A stretch of 64,000 nucleotides of DNA. Source: Streptomyces sp. cg36. Lineage in GTDB: Bacteria > Actinomycetota > Actinomycetes > Streptomycetales > Streptomycetaceae. The stretch is from assembly GCF_041080675.1 (NCBI RefSeq), contig NZ_CP163520.1:8089501-8153500 (forward strand). Direction: 5' to 3'. Each line of letters opens with the position of its first letter. Within the stretch, counting starts at the first letter, position 1. Positions 17,401-25,002 of this stretch are shown here, piece by piece. A program made the translations under genes and the position numbers. The notes beneath the pieces are model-generated. The model was not told where the DNA came from and ran no database searches. It saw nothing but the letters and a program-made list of their open reading frames with translations.

Positions 17401-17785
17401 CGGCCACCGTGTCGTCGCCACCGTTGAGGGCCGCGGTGGCGTCCCGGCGGACGCTCCGGCCGCCGTTGCCGAGGTAGGTGAAGGCGGCGACGCGGTTGTC
17501 GATGCGCGTCGCGCGCGGCAGCTGCTCCGTGAGGAAGGTGGTGATGTCCTGGTCGGTGCCGCTGAGCGCGTACGCCGCCGCCGCCTTGACCGAACGCCCG
17601 CCGAGGATCCATGCCTTGACGGCCTTGGCGCGGTCGGTGTCAGGAAGGGCCAGGGCGTCTCCGGCCGTCGGGGTTCCGGTGGCGGCCCGCACGGGCGTGG
17701 TGAAGAGCCAGGGAGTGGAGAGTGCGGCCGTGCCCGCCGCGACGGCGGTCGTGAAACGGCGCCGACTCCAAAAAGTTTCCTGCAC
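14405..17785 (-). CDS. Tat-exported ALF-repeat coiled-coil protein (polymorphic-toxin-like scaffold)
   Basis: The product is 1126 aa. A twin-arginine signal 'SRRRFTTAV' starts at residue 7. Four ALF-type repeats of about 45 aa follow (residues about 40-240, each with '[GA]GRSVKxxAxxAL'-like cores). Then come a long Ala-rich coiled coil (about 260-610), a second ALF block (about 625-760), another coiled coil, a Gly/Asn/Pro linker and a hydrophobic hairpin near residues 1040-1095. ALF proteins of actinobacteria often end in a toxin domain after such a hydrophobic region; here the ORF stops there. The start is GTG 17785. The nuclease and DUF1963-like genes follow on the same strand. Confidence 0.75.
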   Translation of the reverse strand: MQETFWSRRRFTTAVAAGTAALSTPWLFTTPVRAATGTPTAGDALALPDTDRAKAVKAWILGGRSVKAAAAYALSGTDQDITTFLTEQLPRATRIDNRVAAFTYLGNGGRSVRRDATAALNGGDDTVAAFVKDGFRSAITEDMRVTTLTVMANGGRSVKREGNTALSAGTDQALEQFLLTAQYNARLEDARVDILRSLATAGPEVKKYANRALSGTADDVQWYLDTGVHIARARDQEAATIGQLVAIVERESARAREQTDLAVEASERATTAAEQARQKAETAAAEAERAKEDVRRSAEAARQAASAASGAASAARTAIHASTAAVQASQRASWAATAASQAAAAAGSAATRAYNAAIAASKDASKTEEAKNAAVAARDAAAKASSAAKAADDAATASDQSAGAGLAAASAARNAAAAANASAQAASASGAAQGEAAEAKRQADIASSAANQATNAASTAQALASTAARAARAANAAAKSAAAHAENSAAAAEEAVKFAGQAVDFANKSTAYADEAVKAANLATKAIADALVVEKNARDAEAAMLAADRLQGMKEAAQLALIDKSERAEARDKRTQAQQTAQATKDLIARAEQALQSDNLGVAATLGRQAATALLESRGTWTRQAARFALAGTDDDVYSWIDLDRQLAQAQDDRETILFIAQVSEPAVARAAVQALAGGVPAQGDFNTGGVIKSRADDNRVNILKILNSKPGKTVTKTANDALNANTPEALQKFFDEDLAQAIAEDDAVATMKVIASGDAYAKAYGEVAMEGPAWMRRRFVESVQYRAAQLDFDSLSHSAAMQATIAAAAKIAQEAQRDAALASQVAAEARDAGAKAQEWAQKAVNASTAADSYAKQAQEHATAADKSAGDAQASANKAKDAAVTAQGASRAANYSANRAIDAAQSALASSYAAAASAANAHQAELAAGRDAKTAAAAAAEARQTAADKRTAEIQAAAQAAAEQAQKDKDANRNPSNSTTNDQVNPKGTQPGSGGSQPGNGNQGGKDEWWNDAKWWADTADKVSVAAGLLATGFGIACVFWPAAPVLGSIAAVCLGVSAVASGISALANGIEYGFGSAQFAAAAGRSALQLVTRGGGKAASVAKPVVKKVEKVAEDVVSGIVKVFS

Positions 17786-18249
17786 AGAAAGACCTTTCTG
17801 GTCTCGATTCCTCGAGTGAGGACGTATCCCGCCCGGGACATCTCACCGTGGCGGCGGTCGCCTGACTTTATGCGCGGAAAGCGGTCCGGGAACACCTGGC
17901 CAGAACCCGACCTGACACCTGGCGCAAAGATGGCTGGATCTCGCCCCCAAGTTTTCGCAAAATCGATACAACCATTCGAGATTGTGACGCAAGTCACGTC
18001 TGCGGCGATGGTTTTGAGAACTTATGCCCTATTTATCTTCTTGGCTGGATCTCATGTGGCTGCTTTCATTCAGGGGATCGTCAGCCACCGGCCGGCGCCC
18101 TCGGAGATCCCCTCCGACAGCGTTGTCCGGTGCTGTCCGGGGGGACGCGCAATACATCGTGGAACCCTCCTGCCCATGTATGCGCGCGTGTTCTTTCAGA
18201 GGCGCCGACGCATGCGGGCAAAACTCTGGAACGACATCTGAGGACGAAA
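17786..18249. other. intergenic promoter region
   Basis: This 464-bp stretch separates the divergent ALF gene and a secreted-protein gene. It is AT-richer than its surroundings around 17950-18075 and contains one Crp-like palindrome at 17984-17997. I see no gene or RNA in it. Confidence 0.6.
17984..17997. promoter_or_regulatory. Crp-like inverted repeat
   Basis: GTGAC-GCAA-GTCAC is a perfect inverted repeat that fits GTG-N6-GTCAC. It lies about 200 bp from the ALF start and 250 bp from the divergent secreted-protein start. A nearly identical site lies before the ECF sigma gene at 22118. Confidence 0.45.
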
Positions 18250-18765
18250 ATGAAGGTACGCAGCACCGTCCTGCGCATCACCGCCACCGCTGCCGCCGCA
18301 GGGGCTCTGGCCTGGGCAGTCATCGCCGGCGGGGCGAGCGGCGGGGCCAATGGCGACACCATCGCGACCGAGCCGGTCGCCGAGGACGGCCCGGGTTACG
18401 CCATTGAGGACTTCGCGTACCCGAACGCCGACAAAATCCTCGCCGAGCAGAAGATCAAGCTCAAGCGCGGCGACGGCCACATTGTTCTCGCCCCCTGCAC
18501 GGGTGCTCCGGAACTGATGGAGGTCTTCTCCCACCAGAATGAGAAGATCTGCTTCAAGGTGACCGGCGACAAGGGATACCTGAGCCTGGAGATCCCGGCC
18601 GTGTTCGGCGTAAAGGGAAACAACTACGCGGCCCAGGTCGAGATGACCACGGGGACCGAGCAGAAGACGTTCCCGGTCGACAAGAACGCGTGGACCGCCG
18701 TCGGTGAGACCGCGGACGAAAAGGGCCGCGATTTCATGCTCCTGGAAATCCGCACCAGCAAGTAA
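18250..18765 (+). CDS. secreted protein of unknown function
   Basis: The product is 171 aa with an N-terminal signal or anchor segment (residues about 5-33) and a polar mature domain with two Cys residues ('APCTG' and 'KICFKV') that may form one disulfide. GAGGAC precedes the ATG at 18250. I do not recognise a family. It lies directly upstream of the two tandem trypsin-fold lectin proteins and is transcribed the same way; a joint extracellular role is possible. Confidence 0.7.
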   Translation: MKVRSTVLRITATAAAAGALAWAVIAGGASGGANGDTIATEPVAEDGPGYAIEDFAYPNADKILAEQKIKLKRGDGHIVLAPCTGAPELMEVFSHQNEKICFKVTGDKGYLSLEIPAVFGVKGNNYAAQVEMTTGTEQKTFPVDKNAWTAVGETADEKGRDFMLLEIRTSK

Positions 18766-18876
18766 GGACCGGTCGGCGTCGCACCGCGCCGCCGCTCGTG
18801 TGAGCCCGTCGGCCCCGGGCCGACCCCTCGACGTCCGTGCGGCCCCGCCCGCCCACCCTGTCTTCGAAGGACATAC

Positions 18877-20028
18877 GTGTCTGCACACCGTCCGCGCGCC
18901 ACGCGGATCTCCGGCCTGCTCGCCACCTCGGCCCTGCTGACGACCGGACTGATCACCGCCACCCCCGCCGCCGCCGTCACCGGCCCCGAGGCCGCCACCG
19001 GCGCGCACCCCTACGCCGTCAAACTCTCCATCGGCACCGACGAGTCCTCCCGCGCCTGCACCGGCGCGCTGGTCGACCGCTTCTGGGTCCTGACCGCCGC
19101 GAGCTGCGTCGCCACCACCCCGGGCGCCTCCGTGGAGGCGGGCAAGCCCGCCTTCGCCGCCCGGGCCACGCTCAGCGACGGCAGGACGCTCGACGTCACC
19201 GAAGTCGCCCCGCGCACCGACCGCGACGCCGCCCTGCTGCGCCTCGCCGCCCCCGTCACCTCGATCGCCCCCGCCACCCTGGCCGACAAGGCTCCGGCGG
19301 ACGGCACCGAGCTGAAGGCCCTCGGCTTCGGGCGCACCAAGAGCGAGTGGGTGCCGGACAAGCCCCACACCGGCACCTTCGCCCTCAACGCCACCACGTC
19401 CACCACCCTCGCCATCACCGGCAAGGGCGCCGACGCGCTCTGCAAGGGCGACACAGGCGGCCCGCTGCTGGACGCCTCCGGCCGCATCGTCGCGGTCAAC
19501 TCCCGTTCCTGGCAGGGCGGCTGCCTCGGTGCCCCGGCGACGGAGAGCCGTACCGGCGCGGTCTCCAGCCGCACCGACGACCTCGCCCCCTGGCTCCAGC
19601 AGGTCCGCTTCACCACCGCGTCGATCCAGAACGCGCTCAGCAACCGCTGTGCGTACGTCGGCTGGCGCACCCCCGACAACGGCGCCCCGGCCCAGGCCGT
19701 CGACTGCGACCCGCAGTACGCCGACCAGGTCTGGAAGCTGGAGCCGGTCAAGGGCGGCTACCTGATCCGCAACCACAACAGCAACCGCTGCCTCGTGGTG
19801 TCCTGGCGCACCCCCGAGGACGGTGCGCCCGTCACCCAGTACGACTGCAACCCCGACTACGCCGACCAGGTGTGGAAGCTGGAGCCGGTCGCCGGCGGCG
19901 GCTACTCGGTGCGCAACTCGGTGTCCGACAAGTGCATGTACGTCTCGTGGCGCACGCCCGAGTGGGGCGCGCCGGTGACCCAGGTCGGCTGTGACTCGCG
20001 CTACGTCGACCAGGTCTGGAAGATCTGA
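18877..20028 (+). CDS. secreted trypsin-fold pseudoprotease with ricin-like repeats
   Basis: The product is 383 aa. A signal peptide (about 1-33) precedes a chymotrypsin-fold domain (34-235) and three ricin-B-like repeats of about 45 aa (about 245-383), each with 'RTP.xGAP' and 'DQVWK'. The catalytic His in TAAHC is Ser76 ('TAASC') and the nucleophile in GDSGGP is Thr193 ('GDTGGP'); only Asp117 of the triad remains. It is therefore probably not a normal serine protease, and may bind carbohydrate or protein. The start is GTG 18877 behind GAAGGA. The next gene is a tandem paralogue with the same changes. Confidence 0.85.
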   Translation: MSAHRPRATRISGLLATSALLTTGLITATPAAAVTGPEAATGAHPYAVKLSIGTDESSRACTGALVDRFWVLTAASCVATTPGASVEAGKPAFAARATLSDGRTLDVTEVAPRTDRDAALLRLAAPVTSIAPATLADKAPADGTELKALGFGRTKSEWVPDKPHTGTFALNATTSTTLAITGKGADALCKGDTGGPLLDASGRIVAVNSRSWQGGCLGAPATESRTGAVSSRTDDLAPWLQQVRFTTASIQNALSNRCAYVGWRTPDNGAPAQAVDCDPQYADQVWKLEPVKGGYLIRNHNSNRCLVVSWRTPEDGAPVTQYDCNPDYADQVWKLEPVAGGGYSVRNSVSDKCMYVSWRTPEWGAPVTQVGCDSRYVDQVWKI

Positions 20029-20135
20029 GCGGCTCGCCCCCGAAATCCGCGGTGGGCGCTCCCGCGCCCCCGCATCCCCGCGCGGCTCGCGCCCGTGTGC
20101 GCCACAGCCCGCTCCTGTTCGAAGGATCACTCCGC

Positions 20136-21959
20136 ATGTCCCTCCTGTATTCCCGTCTGACGCGGACGGCCGGTCTGGTGGTGACCGCCACCGCCGTCAC
20201 CGCCGGACTGGTCACCGCCGGCACCGCGCAGGCCGTCACCGGCCCGGAGGCCGCTGCCGGTCAGCACGCCTCCGCCGTCAAGCTGAGCATCGGCGACGTG
20301 GAGAGCGGTCGCAGCTGTACCGCGACGCTCGTCGACCCGTCCTGGATCATGACGGCCGCCAGCTGCTTCGCCTCGACGCCCGGCTCGTCCGTCCCGTCCG
20401 GCCGCCCCGCTCTGGCGACCACGGCGACCCTCAGCGACGGCAAGTCCGTCGAGGTCACCGACGTCGTCGCCCGTGACGACCGGGACGTGGCCCTGGCCCG
20501 GCTCGCCGCGCCCGTCACCTCGGTGTCCGCCGCGTCGCGCGCCGCCACCGCTCCCGCCGCCGGTACCGATCTGGTCGCCGCCGGTTTCGGCCGCACCGCC
20601 ACCGAGTGGGTGCCGGGCAAGCTCCACACCGGCTCCTTCACCGTCACCACCGCCAACCCGACCAGCCTGGCCATCACCGGCAAGGGCACGGACGCGATCT
20701 GCAAGGGTGACACCGGCGGCCCGCTCTTCAACGCCGCGGGCGAACTGGTCGGCGTCAACAGCCGTTCCTGGATGGGCGGTTGCCTCGGCACCAACCCGGC
20801 CGAGACCCGCACCGGCGCCGTCGCGGCCCGCACCGACGGCCTGAACGACTGGATCGCCTCCGCCAAGCAGCGCCCGGCGGTCCTGCGGTCTGGGGCGACG
20901 CTGGCCTCCGGCGCGACGCTCACCTCCGAGTACGGCAAGCTCGTCATGCAGGCCGACGGCAACCTGGTCATCTACCACGGCACCGGCGGCGAAGGCCGCG
21001 GCGGCGCCCTGTGGGCGTCCGGCACGGGCGGCAACCCGGGCGCGTTCGCCCGGATGCAGGCCGACGGCAACCTCGTCGTCTACAAGAAGGGCGGCGGCGA
21101 CACCGTCGCGAACTCCGCCCTGTGGGCGAGCGGCACCTGGGGCCACGCGGGCGCCACCCTGTCGCTGGGCGCCGACGCGAACCTGGTGGTCTCCGAGGTC
21201 GTCACCAACGGCAACGCGGGCATGGGCAAGCTCCTGTGGCAGACCGGAACCGGGCCGCGCGGCGACAAGCTCGCCGCCGACGCGAAGCTGATGCCGGGGC
21301 AGTGGCTGACCAACGGCAAGACCGTCCTCCTCATGGACATCCAGGGCAACGTCCTCATCCGCGAGCTGGCCACCGGCCGTGAGCTGTGGAGCAAGGTCAC
21401 CTGGGACTGGTACTCCTACCTGCACATGCAGAACGACGGCAACCTCGTCCTCTACAAGAAGGACGGCGGCCAGGGCAAGGACGGCGCCCTGTGGTCCACG
21501 CAGACGTGGAACGGCGCCGGTTCGTACGCCACCCTGGAGACCAACGGCTCCCTCGTCGTGCGCTGGAACTCCGGCGGTGAGCGCTGGGCCAGCAGCTCCT
21601 TCCGGGGCCAGCAGTCCGGCCGCTGCCTCGACAGCTACAACGGCAACGACGCCGTGATCTGGGACTGCTGGGGCGGCGCCAACCAGCAGTGGGTGACCAC
21701 GGCCGCCAAGGAGCTGCGTTCGGGCGGCAAGTGCCTCACCGCCGAGCCCGGTGCCAACCAGGGCTCGCACCTCAAGGTGATCGACTGTGACGGCCGCGCC
21801 GAGCAGAAGTGGAACGTCAACACCGACAACGCCACGATCACCAGCGCCCTCAAGCCCAACCAGTGCGTGAACGTCTTCAGCGAAGCCACCGCGAACGCCT
21901 CCATCGTGGGCCTGTGGCAGTGCGGCAACGGCACCAACGCGCAGTGGACGCGCCCCTGA
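20136..21959 (+). CDS. secreted trypsin-fold pseudoprotease with B-lectin and ricin domains
   Basis: The product is 607 aa. The signal peptide (1-33) and chymotrypsin-fold domain (34-235) align without gaps to the preceding gene product: Ser76 for His, Asp117 kept, Thr193 for Ser. A bulb-lectin-type region follows (about 240-485, motifs such as 'MQADGNLVIY'), then a ricin-B-type region (about 490-607, 'GRCLD' and 'QQW' motifs). It likely binds polysaccharide outside the cell; peptidase activity is doubtful. AAGGA precedes the ATG at 20136. A strong terminator follows. Confidence 0.88.
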   Translation: MSLLYSRLTRTAGLVVTATAVTAGLVTAGTAQAVTGPEAAAGQHASAVKLSIGDVESGRSCTATLVDPSWIMTAASCFASTPGSSVPSGRPALATTATLSDGKSVEVTDVVARDDRDVALARLAAPVTSVSAASRAATAPAAGTDLVAAGFGRTATEWVPGKLHTGSFTVTTANPTSLAITGKGTDAICKGDTGGPLFNAAGELVGVNSRSWMGGCLGTNPAETRTGAVAARTDGLNDWIASAKQRPAVLRSGATLASGATLTSEYGKLVMQADGNLVIYHGTGGEGRGGALWASGTGGNPGAFARMQADGNLVVYKKGGGDTVANSALWASGTWGHAGATLSLGADANLVVSEVVTNGNAGMGKLLWQTGTGPRGDKLAADAKLMPGQWLTNGKTVLLMDIQGNVLIRELATGRELWSKVTWDWYSYLHMQNDGNLVLYKKDGGQGKDGALWSTQTWNGAGSYATLETNGSLVVRWNSGGERWASSSFRGQQSGRCLDSYNGNDAVIWDCWGGANQQWVTTAAKELRSGGKCLTAEPGANQGSHLKVIDCDGRAEQKWNVNTDNATITSALKPNQCVNVFSEATANASIVGLWQCGNGTNAQWTRP

Positions 21960-21970
21960 CGCATCCACCC

Positions 21971-22010
21971 GCCGGACGGGCCGAAAACATGACGGCCCGG
22001 CCCGTCCGGC
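21971..22010. terminator. terminator hairpin
   Basis: A perfect 13-bp stem (21971-21983 with 21998-22010) begins 12 nt after the lectin-pseudoprotease stop codon. Confidence 0.8.
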
Positions 22011-22117
22011 ATCATCATCACAGCACTGAAGGCGGGGTCCGGCCGGGAGACGGCTGGGCCCCGCCCTCGGTTTGGAGGCCGGATCTTCGCAGGCGTGACC
22101 TTGCGGTGTGACGTGGT

Positions 22118-22131
22118 GTGACGCAGGTCAC
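22118..22131. promoter_or_regulatory. Crp-like inverted repeat before the ECF sigma gene
   Basis: GTGAC-GCAG-GTCAC matches the site at 17984 in 13 of 14 positions. It is preceded by a tandem repeat of GGTGTGACG (from 22105) and followed by GGAAC (22133-22137), which resembles an ECF -35 element. Confidence 0.45.
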
Positions 22132-22194
22132 CGGAACTGGTGGCGGGTCGCGGAGAGGTACCTGGCATGAGGGGAAACCGACGGAGAGGTATCC

Positions 22195-22815
22195 ATGCGC
22201 GAGCGCATACGAGCGGGTGACCGGGAGGCATTCGCCGAGCTCTACGAGGAGTATTCGCGGGGTGTCTACAACCATGCCTTCCGCCTGACCGGTGACTGGT
22301 CGACGGCCGAGGAAGTCATGTCCGACACCTTCCTGGAAGCCTGGCGCACACGGGGGAAGATCGAGCCGCACGGCGGATCCCTGCGGCCGTGGCTGCTGGG
22401 CATCGCCACCAACAAGGCGCGCAACGCCAACCGGCGGGTGCGCCGGCGCATCGCCTTCCTGGCCCGCCGGCCCGGAACCGACGAGGTCGTGGACTTCGCG
22501 GACGCGTCCGCGTCCCGCATCGACGACAGCCGCGAACTGGCCGCCGTACGCCACGCGTTGACGCTGCTGCGCCGCCCCGAGCGGGAGGTCCTGGCGCTGT
22601 GCGTGTGGTGCGGCCTGGACTACGCCGAGGCCGGAGAGGCTCTGGGCGTCCCCACGGGCACCGTGCGCTCCCGCCTCTCCCGTGCCCGCGTCCGACTGCG
22701 GAAGCTCACCGACGAACAGCTCGGCACACGTTCCGGGGACCGGCGGCCCGTCGGTGCGACGGCGCGGCCCACGGCCGTTCCACCGGCCCTGGCCATTCAG
22801 GAGGAGGCTCGATGA
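22195..22815 (+). CDS. ECF (sigma-70 family) RNA polymerase sigma factor
   Basis: The product is 206 aa. Region 2 spans about residues 10-75 (core-binding 'AEEVMSDTFLEAWR') and region 4 about 115-170 (HTH 'YAEAGEALGVPTGTVRSRLSRAR'). It directs RNA polymerase to a small regulon. GGAGAGG precedes the ATG at 22195. Its stop overlaps the start of the next gene (ATGA), whose product has one membrane helix and probably acts as an anti-sigma-like partner. A GGAAC element upstream suggests autoregulation. Confidence 0.9.
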   Translation: MRERIRAGDREAFAELYEEYSRGVYNHAFRLTGDWSTAEEVMSDTFLEAWRTRGKIEPHGGSLRPWLLGIATNKARNANRRVRRRIAFLARRPGTDEVVDFADASASRIDDSRELAAVRHALTLLRRPEREVLALCVWCGLDYAEAGEALGVPTGTVRSRLSRARVRLRKLTDEQLGTRSGDRRPVGATARPTAVPPALAIQEEAR

Positions 22816-23789
22816 CCACCCACGACCAGCAGGAGCTCGCCCGGCTGCTGCCCACCCCCGCCGAGCGGGATCTGCCTCCAGGCCGCCACCGCCACCACAA
22901 GGAACTGCTCCTGAGCGCCGTCGACGGTGACCGCTCCCGGGCGCGGCGCCGGCTCATGCGCCCGCCCGTCCTGCTGCCGCTCGCCGCGTCGGCCGTCGCG
23001 GCTGCCGTACTGGTCACCGTGTTGCCCGGGGCGCATCCCGAGAACGATTCCGCGGCACGGATCAGGGTGGCCGCACCCGGTACCGCACACGGGGCGACAG
23101 CGCTGCTGGACCGGCTCGCCACCGTGGCGCTCGCGGTCCACGTCGGGCCGGTGCGGGAGGACCAGTACGTCTACACCCGCAGCAAGGCCACCATCACGGC
23201 CCACATCAAGCCGGTCGAGGCGGGCCCGCTCAAGGAACGTGAGGACTGGAGGTCGCAGGATTCGCGCCCGACCAGGGACGGGGGTTTCTTCCGCGAGGAC
23301 GGGAAATACCTGCCCATTCGCAACAGCGAGCCGACGCCGGCCGGCATCAACCGCCCCACCTACGGGTGGCTGGCCTCTCTGCCCACCGACCCCGACGCCC
23401 TCTACCAGCGCATCCGCAAGGAGACCATGCCCATCAAGGGCCTGGACTTCGATCAGGCCGTCTTCGACACCTTCGGCAATCTGCTGAGGGACACGGTGAT
23501 GCCGCCCCGCATGCAGGCCGCCTTCTACAAGGCGGCGGCGAAGATCCCCGGCGTGGTGGAGCTGGCGGACGGCGCCGACGCGGACGGCCGCCACGGCCTC
23601 GCCATCGCACGCGAGGACCACGACCGCGACCAACGCACCGAATGGGTCTTCGACAAGGGGAACTTGACGTTTCTCGGCCAGCGCACCTACCTCACCAAGA
23701 CCGGTGAATGGGGAGAGGCGGGAACCCTGGTCTGGGCCAACGCGATCCTGGAACGGACCGTCGTCGACAAGCCCAGCCAAATGCCCTGA
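22812..23789 (+). CDS. CU044_5270-family membrane protein, sigma-factor partner
   Basis: The product is 325 aa. It has a cytoplasmic N terminus of about 55 residues, one membrane helix (about 56-75, 'LLPLAASAVAAAVLVTVL') and an extracytoplasmic domain of about 250 aa. This layout and its position directly after an ECF sigma gene match the CU044_5270 family common in actinobacteria. It is translationally coupled to the sigma gene (ATGA overlap, GAGGAGG ribosome site). An anti-sigma or sensory role is inferred; no zinc motif is visible in the N terminus. Confidence 0.75.
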   Translation: MTTHDQQELARLLPTPAERDLPPGRHRHHKELLLSAVDGDRSRARRRLMRPPVLLPLAASAVAAAVLVTVLPGAHPENDSAARIRVAAPGTAHGATALLDRLATVALAVHVGPVREDQYVYTRSKATITAHIKPVEAGPLKEREDWRSQDSRPTRDGGFFREDGKYLPIRNSEPTPAGINRPTYGWLASLPTDPDALYQRIRKETMPIKGLDFDQAVFDTFGNLLRDTVMPPRMQAAFYKAAAKIPGVVELADGADADGRHGLAIAREDHDRDQRTEWVFDKGNLTFLGQRTYLTKTGEWGEAGTLVWANAILERTVVDKPSQMP

Positions 23790-23972
23790 CCCACGGAACG
23801 CGGACACCGGGCCCCCGCCCCGCCCACCGCCGCGCGCCGAACAGGCCGACCGCGTGGACCGCTGGTGTCTGTGGCAGGGCAGGGTTGCTGGGCCACTGTC
23901 TGCCGGCAGAGGGACGCGGGGCGCCGCGTCGCCCGGGTTTGGGGACGAGGCCGGTCGGGGGAGACCTCCGGC

Positions 23973-24887
23973 GTGGACCTCATCCCCACCATCGACCTGA
24001 CTGCCCCCGACCCCGCCCGGATCGACCGCGCTCTGCGGAACGCCGGGTTCTTGCTGGTCACGGGCCATGGCATCGACCCGTCGCTGCCGGCCGCGATCCG
24101 CGAAGCCGCCGGTGGCTTCTTCCGCCTCCCCGGCCCGGCCAAGCAGCCGTACGCCGTGAAGGTGGGCGGACGCGGCTGGCTGGGCCCGGGTGCCGAGGCC
24201 AATGGGTACGCCGAGGGCACCGCGAGTCCGCCGGACCTGAAGGAATCGCTGTCATTCGCCGCCGAACCCCCTGACGGGGACGCCGCTGCCGACACGGAGT
24301 GGTTCGCGCCCAACGTCTGGCCCGACGAGACCCCTGGCCTCCCACCGCTGCTGGCGGACTACCTCACCGCGATGCGGGCGCTCAGCGACCGTCTGCTGGA
24401 GCTCCTGGCCGTGGCCCTCGCCCGGCCCGTGGACTTCTTCACCCGGCACGCCACCCACCCCACCTGGGGATTCAACATCAACTGGTACCCCGGCGCCGAT
24501 ACGGTCGGGGCCGCCCGGCCGGGCCAGTTCCGGATCGGGCCGCACACCGACTTCGGCACGGTCACGGTCCTGGACCGGCAGCACGGCAAGGGCGGGCTCC
24601 AGGTGTTCACGGACCGATACGGCTGGCAGGACGCCCCCTACGACCCGGCCGCACTGACCGTCAACATCGGCGATCTGATGGCCCGTTGGTCCGACGGACG
24701 CTGGAAGGCGGGCCGCCACCGGGTGCTGCCGCCGCCCGCGGACATCCCGGCGGAGGAGCTGATGTCGCTGGTCTACTTCTACGAGTGCGACCCGGGCACC
24801 GACGTCCGGGGCGTCGATTCCCACACCTATCTGCGGGCCCAACTGGACGCGATCACCGCTGACCGACTGGACGGTCCCGCTGTCTGA
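23973..24887 (+). CDS. isopenicillin-N-synthase-like 2-oxoglutarate/Fe(II) oxygenase
   Basis: The product is 304 aa. Iron ligands are visible as His191 and Asp193 in 'HTDFG' and His249 in 'AGRHRV'; the N-terminal domain begins with the typical 'IPTIDL'. The family oxidises small molecules with O2, usually with 2-oxoglutarate as cosubstrate. The GTG at 23973 follows GGGGAGA with 8 nt spacing; open frame continues upstream but is not supported by family length. The substrate is unknown, and the PEP mutase-like gene 115 bp downstream may belong to the same unit. Confidence 0.85.
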   Translation: MDLIPTIDLTAPDPARIDRALRNAGFLLVTGHGIDPSLPAAIREAAGGFFRLPGPAKQPYAVKVGGRGWLGPGAEANGYAEGTASPPDLKESLSFAAEPPDGDAAADTEWFAPNVWPDETPGLPPLLADYLTAMRALSDRLLELLAVALARPVDFFTRHATHPTWGFNINWYPGADTVGAARPGQFRIGPHTDFGTVTVLDRQHGKGGLQVFTDRYGWQDAPYDPAALTVNIGDLMARWSDGRWKAGRHRVLPPPADIPAEELMSLVYFYECDPGTDVRGVDSHTYLRAQLDAITADRLDGPAV

Positions 24888-25002
24888 CCGGTCGCGGCGA
24901 GCGGACAGCCTGCCGTGCCGACACGTACACAGACGCCCGGCGCGGTGGTGGGATCGATAGGTTGTGGTGCTCTGTCGAGAAGGCGACCAAGGAGTGTGGC
25001 GG

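Noticed and set aside
14192..18241. A very long open frame (1349 codons) on the + strand
   Set aside because: It is antisense to the ALF coiled-coil gene, whose Ala-rich high-GC codons keep the opposite frame open. The translation is a low-complexity Gly/Arg/Leu/Val mixture without domains.
20127..21968. A 613-codon minus-strand frame
   Set aside because: It is antisense to the lectin-pseudoprotease gene and has no start signal or domain.
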